Assembly (NCBI GenBank): GCA_963921195.1
Contig: OY992537.1
Coordinates: 66,456,040-66,520,039 of the forward strand
Source: Pegoplata infirma
Taxonomy: Eukaryota > Arthropoda > Insecta > Diptera > Anthomyiidae
DNA length: 64,000 nt
Direction of reading: 5' to 3'
The position numbers were made by a program, and so were the translations under genes. Below are positions 1 to 9,994 of this stretch, one piece after another. Numbering within the stretch: the stretch's first letter is position 1; every line of letters starts with the position of its first letter. The notes under the pieces were generated by a model, which was given only the letters and a program-made list of their open reading frames with translations, did not search any database and was not told where the DNA came from.

Positions 1-1535
1 TTAATGCCTTTAATTATTTTTGGAGTCAATTTCCGAAATTTTGAAACATTTTTCTAAAGAAAAGCAAAGGTTTTTGAGACACTTTTCCTCAGAAAAGGTT
101 TAAGATACTCAAACATTTTCTGAGACATATTTTTTACTGAAAAGTCTGAGAATCTAAGAAATTTTTCATACAAAAATTTTAGATTCTAAAACATTTTTCC
201 TATAGAAAGGTCTCAGCATCTAAGTGTCAAACATTTCCTACAGAAAAAGATTCCGGGGCATTTTTCAAATAGTAAAAATTTAATAATTTAAGATATTTTC
301 TTAGATTCTGTGATATTTTTCCTAAAAATTCTCATATTCTGAGTCATTTTTACTTTACAAAAAGTCTCAGATTCTTGAACATTTTTTCGATAAAAACTCA
401 CAAATTCTGAGATATTTCTGCTATCGAACAAGTCTGAGATTTTTTTATCTTAGTCAAAGATTTAATCTTTTATTAGTAAAATGTCTTAGATTCTGAGACA
501 TATTTTAAATAGGAATAAGTTCAGATTCTGAGATATCTCAGAATCTGAGACATTTGTCATAAAGAAAAAACTTGAACCCTTATAACAAATATAATTAGAG
601 CCCGTGCTCGATCTGTACTTACAGAAAAAATCAAAGAAAAAATCTTTGATTCAGAGATATTTTTAAATAAAAAAAGTTCAGATTCCGAAACATTTTATCA
701 TAAACAAGTCCCAGATTCTGCGTTTTTTTGAAAAAAGTCTTAGATTCTAATAAATTCTCAAATTTTCCCTTTAGAAAATTTTCTTGATTTTCCTAAAAAA
801 TTTAAAGATTCCGAGTCTTTTTTCCTAAAAAAATCTAAGACTTAAAAAAGTTTTTCCTATGGAAAAATTTTGAGATTCTTGAGCATTTTTGATAGAAAAA
901 AATTCCTTTAATTTAAATTTCAGATTTTCTCTATAGAAAATTTTCATATTTTTTTGTTTTAACAAAAATCCTCAGAATTTTCCTATAAAAAAAATTCTCT
1001 AATATTTTCCTTTAGGAAAATTGTTTGATATTTCTTATTAAAATTCTTAGATTTTTCCTATACAAAAATTCGCAGATTTTTTCCATTAACGAACTCTAAT
1101 GTAAGAAAAATACTAAAATTTTTCCTATAGAAAAACTTATAAATTTTTCCTATAGAAAAATTCACAATTTTTTTGTATAGAAAAATTATTATATTTTTCT
1201 AAAATAAATTTTAAATATTCCGAGACTTTTTTATATCAAAAAATTCTAACATTTCGAAAAAAAATTTAATTTTTTCCTTTAGAAAAATTTGCAAATTATT
1301 CCTATAGGAAAATTCTCAATTTTTTGCATATGAAAAATTCTCAAATTTTTCCTGTAAAAAAATTCTCAAATTTTTTTATAAGAAAAATGAAACATTCGAT
1401 ACATTTTTCCTTTAGAATTTTTTTTCCTTTAGAAAAAATTTTGAGATTATTTTCTTTTTCCCTCGCCCTTTTTTTCTTTCTTTTCCTTTCCTTTCCTTTA
1501 TTTTTTTTCCTTTTTTTCTTCTTTCGAATTCGGTT
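1..1535. repeat. Degenerate minisatellite block I
   Basis: The whole stretch is built from variants of one roughly 30-35 base theme: CAGATTCTGAGACATTTTT followed by CCTATAGAAAAA. The second half of the theme is nearly self-complementary (TTTTTCCTATAGAAAAA). The right side decays into shorter AAATTTTTCCTATAGAAAAA units and ends in a pyrimidine-rich CTTTCGAATTCGGTTTTG junction. A second block with the same theme, orientation and right-hand junction lies at 28255-30285. No coding potential is visible; small open frames here are low-complexity Phe/Lys runs. Confidence 0.8.
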
Positions 1536-1537
1536 TT

Positions 1538-1571
1538 GGGGGGGGGGGGGGGGGAAATTTCCTTCCCCCCC
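1538..1571. repeat. 17-base G run with adjacent C7 run
   Basis: There are 17 consecutive G at 1538-1554, then AAATTTCCTT and 7 C at 1565-1571. The two runs could pair as a hairpin or the G run could stack. The next bases, GATCCGCTCCTG, resemble the GGATCCGCCCCTG at 23892-23904, which also follows a C run, so this may be the end of a small transposon. The exact homopolymer length is prone to sequencing error. Confidence 0.55.
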
Positions 1572-1608
1572 GTTGATCCGCTCCTGCAAATTAATATATT
1601 TCTTTATA

Positions 1609-1683
1609 ACACCCATATCTTTAGAAAAACATTTTTATGATTTAATGTTTTGGGCAAGAGTATAAAATTCGCAGACATTTTTT
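1609..1683 (+). repeat. Fragment of the AAGTGAGAGTG-type repeat (3' part)
   Basis: The string ATGTTTTGGGCAAGAGTATA followed by AAATTCGCAGACATTTTTT matches the right end of the repeats at 9659-9944, 23906-24180, 52845-53200 and (inverted) 40903-41300. Only the last ~75 bp are present here. Confidence 0.7.
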
Positions 1684-1972
1684 GCCATCTTATGATACCA
1701 TTTTCGAATTTTAGGCGAATTCGAAAATTTTGTTAGCAAGAACGATATTTTTACATCGAAAAGCGATTTCGCGATTTCACTATCATTATCGATAGCGAAG
1801 GGCAGCCAACGTATGGTTTTCGTATAAAAAGTGATTATTAGGCGGTATTGCCACGAAAAAATAACAGAATCGTTTGTTTTTTTTTGGGTGCAAATTTTTA
1901 ATCCTTTTTCGGATTAATTTTCATATAAATACAATAAAAATTTATTTGAAATTTAAAATTTTACAATTTGAG
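1684..1972. other. No gene seen; AT-rich intergenic sequence
   Basis: This stretch contains somewhat less biased sequence (GCGAAGGGCAGCCAACG near 1795) but no convincing open frame, RNA gene or repeat boundary that I can identify. Confidence 0.5.
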
Positions 1973-1974
1973 TA

Positions 1975-2147
1975 CACTCTAATTAAAATGACTTCTGTTT
2001 CCTACTATAAATTGGATAAATTTACACAAATTGTGTAATTTTACTTAAAATTATTGGAAATTTACTCAATTTATAGTAGTATATTATTTGAATTTGTTGA
2101 AATTTACCCAATTTATAGTAGGAAACTGGACTCACTTTTTTAGAGTG
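1975..2147. mobile_element. Short CACTCT-tip MITE with TA target duplication
   Basis: The ends read CACTCTAATTAAAATGACTT and, on the opposite strand, CACTCTAAAAAAGTGAGTCC; both continue into TTTCCTACTATAAATTGG, giving about 50 bp of imperfect terminal inverted repeat. The element is flanked by TA on both sides (1973-1974 and 2148-2149). At 173 bp it is the smallest member of the CACT-tip group described in this window. It cannot encode a transposase. Confidence 0.75.
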
Positions 2148-2149
2148 TA

Positions 2150-3219
2150 GGTTTATTCTAGCTCGAGGTAATCTTTTTACTAATTAAGCCAAGATTTTCT
2201 CATAGAATAGTTTTCAAGAAATTTATTTTTCTGTTAAATTTCATTTTGTTTTTATTTTCTTATTTTTAGAGTTGGTGCATTTTTGTGTTTTTTTTTCGCC
2301 GTAATGCAAAGTTACCATAAATTTAAATCCATTATTTAAAACTACCACACTAGATAATCATAGTCATAAATAACCCTACTAATCGCATATCAACTTTAAA
2401 AGGAATACAACCGAAAAAATATTTTTTGGACATCAAGATTTAAAAGCTCAAAAAAAAAAAAATACTTTAAGCCAAAGAAAAGGGAAAATGTGAAGAAAGA
2501 AGACCTAAAAGCGTCAATCTAAAAAAAGGCTAAAACTTTAATACTACCAGACTATGTTGAACAAACATGCATTAGCCATACATATAACATATGAACAGAC
2601 AACAATGGATACGTTTTCTGTTATATGTATGTATTTTTTCCTCTGAAGGTCATAAAATCCCTAGATTCACATGTTGTGATGAATTAAGAGTTTTGAGTAT
2701 GAAAGCTGTAAAAAGCTGATGGTGGTGTGTGATAAATTGTAGCCCTTAGTGTTGCTGACATGTGTCGGAAACATAGTTTTTTTTTATTTGGAGATTTTTA
2801 TATTTAAAGGGATAAACAGTTTAAACTGGTTATAAAATTAAAATAAAAATAAAACAAAGTGTTTGTCGTTATTGAGCTGAAAAAAATTTAATATTAAATA
2901 ATAAATTATAAAAAAAATGTAGAACAAACACGTACTTGCATGTCAAGTTGCAATCATTAAAAGAAAAAAAAAAACTATGTAAATGTGTCAAAGTGTGTTA
3001 GAAAATAGCAAAAAAAAAACAGAAAATTTAGTTCTTTCTTTTTACATACCATACCATTCGTTAAAGACACAAGCAGCAACACGTCTAACTGACATTGACA
3101 GCAGGCTTTTCTTTTTTATTTCCTGCTTTTTTTTGCCCTATTACAAAACACAGCTTCAGTATCTTCAGTGGTTATGGAAAGAAAAATATAGGAAAAACAG
3201 AATGAAATTATATTTTACG
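2150..3219. other. No gene seen; possible unique host sequence
   Basis: About 1 kb of AT-rich DNA with mixed composition and no dispersed-repeat words I can match elsewhere in the window. Homopolymer A runs near 2450 and 2960. Open frames are short and without recognisable motifs. Confidence 0.4.
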
Positions 3220-3221
3220 TA

Positions 3222-4404
3222 CACTGAAAAAAATCACTATACTGAAATTAAATAAACACTGTTATTAATTTAAGTAAGCAAATTTTTTTGAATTTACTTC
3301 AACATATCTTAATATAAGGTGGTTTTACTTAAAACAAAGAAACTAAACTTGAAGATAGTACATGCAAATACTTAAAAAAGCACAAAAGTTTTCCTTAATT
3401 TGTTTTTTTAAATTAAGTTAAATATTCTTTACATTTATGGCGAATTGATTGCATTTAAGATAAAAAGGGTTTATTAAAAAATTTTGTTTTACTTAAAAGA
3501 AAAAAATTTAAATTGTGTGCAAAAAAAATAAATAAGTACGTAACTTACTTAAAAATAGTATAGACATTTTCAAGACCTTGAATCAAATAAGTACTAATCT
3601 TTAATTCCAAAACGCATTTTCTTTAATTTAATCATTTTTTGTTTTAATTTATGAAAAAAGTAATCTTTATTTTATTGATTTCATTGACTATATATGAATC
3701 CATATCTTCATCAGTTTAAGAAAGAATTTACTTAACTTAAGGAAAAAATATTTTTGGTATTTTGGGGACCCCATCTGAGGGCCCCATCTAGAGACCCGAT
3801 GAGACCCTAACTTTAAATCCAAATTTAGATTTTCGCGGAATTTTAAAATCCCTATAACTCTGCAAATATTGCAGATACGAAAAAAAATCTAAAGGCATTT
3901 TTGTAGTCCTTAACTTGTAGAATATGACCGCCGAAGACCCGAAAGCCCTCCGAGTTATAGTTTTCGAGTTATTTGATGATCAAATTTCTCAAGACCCCAT
4001 TCCCATATCTCGAAAACTAAGCAAGATAGAGCGATTCTGACCAAAATTTTGGATCAAAATCAATAGTGACCCTATAATAGTGTACACATATACTCATGGG
4101 CGGACCCCATATATGGGGGCCCATAGGGTCCTCACATTGGGACTTCATAGGGTCAATAGAATCCGTAAGTTTAAGGAAATGTTTACTTATTTTAAAAAAA
4201 TATTTTTCATCTGGATAAAAACAATTAAACTTATATTAAGTACAATTTTACTTACTTTTAAGATATATTTAAGTAAATGCATTACTATGTTTTAGAAAAA
4301 AATATACTTGGAAAAAGAATTAATATCTTTGGAGCCCTCGCATACCCTCCTTTTTTTAAATTAAGTTCAACATGCTTTAAAAATGGTAAATTTTTTTTTC
4401 AGTG
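3222..4404. mobile_element. CACTG-tip element with ACTTAA words and shared ACCCC core
   Basis: The left end is CACTGAAAAAAATCAC and the right end ATTTTTTTTTCAGTG, with TA directly outside both ends. The outer ~500 and ~200 bp are crowded with TTACTTAA/TTAAGTAA words in both orientations. The central ~400 bp (about 3765-4165) has GGGGACCCCAT, AAGCCCTCCGAGTTATAGTT and CTCGAAAACTAAGCAAG and is homologous to the cores of the elements at 19906-20780 (inverted) and 26797-27859. It is non-coding and non-autonomous. Confidence 0.75.
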
Positions 4405-4574
4405 TAGTAGCATAGTTTTTTGAGTTAAATTATTGTCAATACTTTAAAAAAAGTTTACATCTGTTTTCGACACAGTTTGTTGTACAGTGTTTCAATATGT
4501 TTTACATTTACAAAAAATTCACACCAGGGCATGCTGCAAAATGAGTTCGCAGTAAAAACAAACAAATTTAAGTG

Positions 4575-4710
4575 CACTCAAAGAAAAATCATATTTATGA
4601 AACTAATTCATAGCATTGATTAAATCTTTCATAAATACTATGAAATGTTTCATAACATTTATGAAATGATTCATCATTGTTTTGAATACCTTTAATTTTT
4701 TTGCTTATAA
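4575..4710 (+). mobile_element. Left-end fragment of a CACTC-tip element with TTCATGAAAT words
   Basis: It starts CACTCAAAGAAAAATC and is followed by repeated near-palindromic words such as TTTCATAA...TTATGAAA. No matching right tip (TTTGAGTG) is found downstream before the next repeat begins near 4765, so this copy is truncated or broken. Confidence 0.5.
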
Positions 4711-4819
4711 TGCACTGGTGGGGCAAAATTATTCCATGAACACTTTGTATTTTTTAACATGATAGGCTGGTGTCTAATTTTAAAAAAGTTGCAGGACGCC
4801 ACCTCAGTTTGACTATATA

Positions 4820-6115
4820 TGGGGCATTCCATGTCAAATCGGACACTTTGAAAATATTTTTATTTTATATTTTCCCAATTTGTTTACAGTTTTTAGTACC
4901 CTTCGAAAACTCCTTCGTGGTAAATTTTCATATTTTTAAAAATTGGCAGTTTGATCCTTTACTCAAAATTCTTTTACTCATAACTTCTTCAATAATGGTC
5001 CAAATTTCAAATTTTTTTTTTTCAAAATTTTTGTTTTTTTTGCGTACTCTCTAAAAAAAATCCCAAAAAATTCTTAAAAGCGTTCTAGTATGCGATTTTT
5101 AAGCTTTAAAATTTAAATCTCATTTTTGAAAATGTTTGTACTCTTCGATTTTTTTGAAATTTTTTTTTGTAAAACTTCTATCGATTCTACAAATTTTTTG
5201 CCCAGGAGGATCGTGTGATAACGATTATTACTATTTTTTATAATTTTTTGAAAAAAATTTATTGTAATTTTCCAATCTTAAAATCATTTCTACTGCTCCA
5301 ATGGTACGTCATAGATGGGTCATTTATAAGACCGACCCCCATTAATTTTTACTTCTTAACATTTTTTTGGAACAAACTAATAACCTATCTCCAATTTCTA
5401 AGGGGGCTCCCACCAAAACGACTTTATTTAAAATTTGCTCAAACCGCTCTAACTGCCCTAATAGTGCCCTTAGAGTAACAAAATAAATGACCGACCCACA
5501 ATGCTTTTTTAGTCCAAACATTTTCTCTGAACACACTTACCCTCTATCTCTAATTAGTTTGTTCCAAAGAAATGTTAAGACGTAAAAATCAATGGGGGTC
5601 GGTCTTATAAGTGACCCCTCTATGACGCACCATTGGAGAAGTAGAAATGATTTTAAGATTGAAAAATTACAATAAATTTTTTTCAAAAAATTTTAAAAAA
5701 TAGTAATAATCGTTATCCCACGATCCGCCTGCGCAAAAAATTTGTAGAATTGATAGAAGTTTTACACAAAAAATTTCAAAAAAAATCGAAGAGTACAAAC
5801 ATTTTAAAAAACGAGATTTAAATTTAAAAACTTAAAAATCGCATACTTAAGCGCTTTTACGAATTTTTTGGGATTTATTTTAAAAGTACGCAAAAAAACA
5901 AAATTTTTAAAAAAAAAATTGAAATTTGGACCATTATTGAAGAAGTTATGAGTAAAAGAAGTTTGAGTAAAATTCGATATCTTTTGAACGGGTTATAAAA
6001 AAAATCTGAAAATTTACCACGAAGGAGTTTTCGAAGGGTACTAAAAAATGTAAATAAATTGGGAAAATCTAAAACAAATTTTTTCAAAGTGTCCGATTTC
6101 ACATGGAATGCCCCA
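4820..6115. mobile_element. Long palindromic (foldback) element, TGGGGCATTCC tips, TA flanks
   Basis: The left arm starts TGGGGCATTCCATGTCAAAT and the right arm is its reverse complement ending GGAATGCCCCA. The arms are each ~600 bp and meet near 5465. Both sides are flanked by TA. Two other copies of the host module (34411-34430 and 51078-51098) read GACTATATAAGCTAAC without the insertion and act as empty sites, although about four extra bases remain on the right side here. Open frames in the arms are artefacts of T/A runs. Confidence 0.85.
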
Positions 6116-6284
6116 TATGTAAGCTAACAATTAACGAAAAAGAAAACAAGAATAACTATTTTCATTTTATTAAAACCAAAAATTTTAATAACTTGGGTTT
6201 GTAACTTGGATAATAATTCACTTCGTGGTGAATAAAACCGTTTTTCACCAGCTGGTGAATAAAAAGTAACATAATTATTTTTCA

Positions 6285-6516
6285 ACAAAAAAAAATTTTT
6301 TTTTTTCATTAATTTTTTTTCATCAAATTTTTTTTTCATCAAACTTTTTTTTTCATAATTTTTTTTATTTTTTCATAATTTTTTTTTTCATATAACCTTT
6401 TTTTCATAATTTTTTTTTTAAAATTTTTTTTTTTCGTCAATTTTTTTTTTCGTCAATTTTTTTTCTCAAATTTTTTTTACTAAATTTTTTTCAACAATTT
6501 TTTTTTGATCAATTTT
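6285..6516 (+). repeat. T-rich (TTTTTTTTCATCAA)n-type tract
   Basis: Irregular tandem run of T7-T10 separated by CATCAA, CATAA or CGTCAA. Tracts of the same type precede almost every GTCY element here (7046-7104, 8077-8281, 17947-18168, 31740-32030, 34590-34818, 35991-36133, 51230-51863). Confidence 0.85.
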
Positions 6517-7045
6517 TATACCCTCCAACCACAGTATGGGGGTATACTCACTTTGTCATTCCGTGTGTAACGGATCGAAATATTGTTCTAGGACCCCATA
6601 AAGTATATATATTATTGATCAGTGATCCAATCTAAGACATTCTAGCGATGTCCGTCCGTCCGTCTGTCCGTCTGTGGAAGACACGATACAGTCCAAAGTA
6701 AAAGAGCTAGACTCCTGAAATTTGGCACGAGTATGTCTTATGGTATTGGGCTGGTTAAGTTCGAACATGGGCAAAATCGGATCAGGGGGAAAAAGTTCCC
6801 GTCTTAAGAACTAAACCAACCTCTGCAAAACTCAATTTTTTATAGGTTTTTTGTACTTTTGCTTAGCAAACAAAACATTTTTATGTCAAAAGAAGTTCAA
6901 ATTCCTGCGGTTGGGTCCAGGAAGGTTGTCTCCCACCACCAAACCCCCCCCCCCCCCCAAAAAAAAAAAAGACGCCACTTTTTTTTTACGTGTTGGAGGG
7001 TATCAAAAATTCGGCACAGCCGAAATTAACACTCTCACTTGTTTT
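6517..7045 (+). mobile_element. GTCY (DINE-1/mini-me-like) element, subfamily B, full length
   Basis: 5' hairpin TATACCCTCC...GGGGGTATA, then CTTTGTCATTCCGTG, ACCCCATAAAGTATATA, a (GTCC/GTCT)n core at 6651-6675, GACACGATACAGTCCAAA, a 15-base C run (6944-6958), GGAGGGTAT as inverted partner of the 5' end, a 3' hairpin ATTCGGCACAGCCGAA and the terminus ACTCTCACTTGTTTTT. Subterminal inverted repeats plus GTCY core plus 3' hairpin is the DINE-1/mini-me arrangement. Other B copies: 17330-17865, 18169-18430 (truncated), 60391-61092 (inverted). Confidence 0.85.
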
Positions 7046-7104
7046 TTTTTTATCAAATTTTGGTTTTTTGTTATCAAATTTTGGTTTTTTTATAAATTTT
7101 TTTT

Positions 7105-8076
7105 TATACCCTCCACTCTAGTGATAGAGGGTATATATAAGTTTGTCATTCCGTTTATAACACCTCGAAATATTGGTCTAGGACCCCATAAAGTATATAT
7201 ATTTATGATCCTCGATCGATTTTAAGTCGATCTAGCGATGTCCGTCCGTCCGTCCGTCTGTCTGTCTGTCTGTCCGTCCGTAGAAAACACGCTAACTTTT
7301 GAAAGACTTTACAGAGGCTACTGAAGTTTGGCATATATGTTTGTCATTTGCCTGGTCAGGTTGGTATTGCAATCCAGCCAAATCGGTCCAGTGGTTCAAA
7401 AGTTATGAGCGTAAGAGTAAATTTCAGCAAGGATATTTCGCGAATTTTCGAGATAAGAAACACGATAACTTTCGAAAGACAATAATGAGACTACTGAAGC
7501 TTGGCACGTATCTTTGCCGTTCCCCGGGTCTGTTTGGTTTTAAATTTCAGCTCAATCGGTCCAGTGGTTCAAAAGTTATAAGCAAAACCTTGAATTTCAG
7601 ATTAGTTTCATCTAAAATGCCACGTGTTTTAACAAGTTTTAAAAGCATTGGTGGTAACTAAACAATGTTTTTCAAACTTGTTCAATTTTAAAGCAATGCT
7701 TTTTTAACTTGTTTAGATTTAAAAGCATTGGTAACTTAAAAATTACACTCGAAAAAAATTTTACACTCAAAAAAAAAATTTACACAAAAAAAAACTTTTT
7801 TTTTTTACAAAAATGACAATATTTTGTGTAAGAAATATTTTTACAGTAAAAAAAACATTACACTCGAAAAAAATTTTACACTCAAAAAAAAAAAAAAGTA
7901 ATTTTTCTTTAAAAAAAAAAAATTACAAAAAAAGAATTTTTTACTCAAAATAAAATATTTCTAATCAAAATTGTTAAGTTTTTCACGTTAAAAAATGTAC
8001 AACCCTTTAAAAAAATGCATTGTGGAGGGTATTCATAGATTCGGCAAAGTCGAATTTAACTTTTCTACTTGTTTTT
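7105..8076 (+). mobile_element. GTCY element, subfamily A, full length
   Basis: Begins TATACCCTCCACTCTAGTGA with hairpin partner GAGGGTATA, then TTTGTCATTCCG, GATCGATTTTAAGTCGATCT, a (GTCC)n(GTCT)n core at 7240-7275, three related blocks containing TTCAAAAGTTAT, an A-rich region with repeated ACACTC-A7-9 units (7745-7960), GGAGGGTATTCATAGATTCGG, a 3' hairpin ATTCGGCAAAGTCGAAT and the terminus TTTTCTACTTGTTTTT. Open frames of ~120 codons across it reflect the repeat and not a protein. It is head-to-tail with the element at 8282. Confidence 0.85.
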
Positions 8077-8281
8077 TTATAAATTTTTTTATTTCATCAA
8101 TTTTTTTTTTTTTCATTAATTTTTTTTTTTTCATTAATTTATTTTTTCATCAAATTTTTTTTTCATCAAAATTTTTTTTATCATATTTTTTCATAAAATT
8201 TTTTTACATCAAAAAATCCATAAAAAACTTTTTTTCATCGAAATTTTTTTTCACCAAAAATTTTGGGTTCATTAAATTTTT

Positions 8282-9544
8282 TATACCCTCCACTCTAGTG
8301 ATAGAGGGTATATATAAGTTTGTCATTCCGTTTGTAACACCTCGAAATATTGGTCTAGGACCCCATAAAGTATATATATTTATGATCCTCGATCGATTTT
8401 AAGTCGATCTAGCGATGTCCGTCCGTCCGTCCGTCCGTCCGTCTGTCTGTCTGTCTGTCTGTCCGTCCGTAGAAAACACGCTAACTTTTGAAAGACTTTA
8501 CAGAGGCTACTGAAGTTTGGCATATATGTTTGTAATTTACCTGGTCAGGTTGGTATTGCAATCCAGCCAAATCGGTCTAGTTGTTCAAAAGTTATGAGCA
8601 AAAGAGTAAATTTCGGCAAGGGTGTTTCGCGAATTTACGAGATAAAAAGCACGATACCTTTCGAAAGACAATAACGAGACTACTGAAGTTTGTCATGTAT
8701 CTTTGCCGTTCCCCGGGTCTGTTTAATATTAAATTTCAGCTCAATCGGTCAAGTGGTTCAAAAGTTATAAGCAAAACCCTGAATTTCAAATTAGTTTCAT
8801 CTAAAATGCCACGTGTTTTAACAAGTTTGAAAAGCATTGGTGGTAACTAAGCAATGCTTTTCAAACTTGTTTAATTTTAAAGCAATGCTTTTTAAACTTC
8901 TTTAGTTCTAAAAGCATTGGTAACTTAAAAATTACACTCGAAAAAAATTTTACACTCAAAAAAAAATTTACACTCAAAAAAAATTTTACACTCAAAAAAA
9001 AAATTACACAAAAAAACTTTATTTTTTTTTTTTACAAAAATGACAATATTTTGTGTACATACGTACGTGCATTCACTCAGAAATATTTTTGCAGTAAAAA
9101 AAAAACCTTACACTCGAAAAAATTTTACACTCAAAAAAAAAAAAAATAGTAATTTTTCTTTTTTAAAAAAAAAGGCAAAAAAATAGTTTTTTACTCAAAA
9201 TAAAATATTTTACACTCAAAAAAAATTGTACACTCAAAAAAAAATTACACAAAAAAAAATTTTTTTTTACAAAAATGACAATATTTTGGGTACATACGTA
9301 CGTGCATTCATTCAGAAATATTTTTACAGTAAAAAAAACATTAAACTCGAAAAAAAATTACACTCAAAAAAAATTAGTAATTTTTCTTTTAAAAAAAAAA
9401 AAAAAAGCAAAAAAAGAGTTTTTTACTCAAAATAAAATATTTCTAATCAAAATTGTTAATTTTTTCACCTTTAAAAAAAAAAATGCATTGTGGAGGGTAT
9501 TCATAGATTCGGCAAAGTCGAATTTAACTTTTCTACTTGTTTTA
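8282..9544 (+). mobile_element. GTCY element, subfamily A, second tandem copy
   Basis: Very similar to the copy at 7105-8076 but with a longer GTCC/GTCT run (8415-8470) and an expanded A-rich part: the ACACTC-A8 array extends over 8930-9430 and contains a near-duplicate segment with ACATACGTACGTGCATTCA at about 9056 and 9292. It ends with the same 3' hairpin and TTCTACTTGTTTT. Only a T-rich tract (8077-8281) separates it from the preceding copy. Confidence 0.85.
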
Positions 9545-9944
9545 AAATAATTTTGTTTTTCGTGAAAAAAAAACATTTTGTTTTACCAAAACTACTTTTT
9601 CACCAAGTCTAAGCTCTTCGCAAAAAAAATTTCCATTTGTTTATTAAATGTAAATAAAACAAGTGAGAGTGTTATATTCTTTGGTGTCGAATCTTTTATA
9701 CTCTCCAAATTGTAGAAACACTATTTTGCACTTAATTTTTCACTCACTTACGAAATGTACAGCTCTTTTGGTTTTTTAATGGGGTCCTCGACTGATATTT
9801 CAATTCGTTTTGCATGGAATAGAAAAGTAAATATCATTATTTTTTCTAAAAAAACTTTTCATTGGCAAGTACACCCAAATCTTCCGCAAAACATTATCTT
9901 GATTTAATGTTTTGGGCAAGAGTATAAAATTCGCATGCATTTTT
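9545..9944 (+). repeat. AAGTGAGAGTG-type repeat, near full length
   Basis: The leading part has ACTTTTTCACCAAGTCTAAG and CCATTTGTTTATTAAATG; then ACAAGTGAGAGTG begins a block with GTGTCGAATCTTTTATACTC, GTACAGCTCTTTTGGTTTTT, GGGGTCCTCGACTGATATTT and TTTGGGCAAGAGTATAAAAT. The ACAAGTGAGAGTG...GCCGAATC...TATACYCTCCA block is a diverged version of the reverse-complement terminus of subfamily B, so the repeat appears derived from a GTCY element end joined to another sequence. Copies: 23906, 52845 and inverted 41300-40903. Confidence 0.75.
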
Positions 9945-9994
9945 CTTTTAATGAACTAATTATTCCGCGAATTTTGACACAAATAGCGGTTGTA

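Larger units (their letters stand above)
4765..6517 (+). repeat. GGCTGGTGTC module with paired palindromes and T-rich tract, split by a palindromic insertion
   Basis: The module begins GGCTGGTGTCTAATTTT and AAGTTGCAGGACGCCACC, is interrupted at about 4818 by the palindrome at 4820-6115, then resumes AGCTAACAATTAACG. It carries TTCACTTCGTGGTGAA (6217-6232) and a perfect 16-bp palindrome TTCACCAGCTGGTGAA (6244-6259), and ends in a (T)nCATCAA tract. Other copies: 22538, about 31600, 34367, 51031, and inverted at 42250-41935 and about 45190-45110. Every forward copy is followed by a GTCY element or by a T-rich tract. Confidence 0.75.

Noticed and set aside
1538..1554. G17 run considered as a telomeric or assembly boundary
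   Set aside because: Single homopolymer, no telomere-type repeat, and the flanking sequence continues a known repeat theme.
6851..7225. 124-codon open frame containing a proline/lysine run
   Set aside because: It runs through the C15/A12 run and across the junction of GTCY subfamilies B and A. No domain; it is a repeat artefact.
7299..7661. 120-codon frame with similarity to frames at 8581-8850 and 33754-34002
   Set aside because: The shared peptide merely reflects DNA identity among subfamily A copies. Frames begin and end at different places in each copy and no protein family is recognisable.
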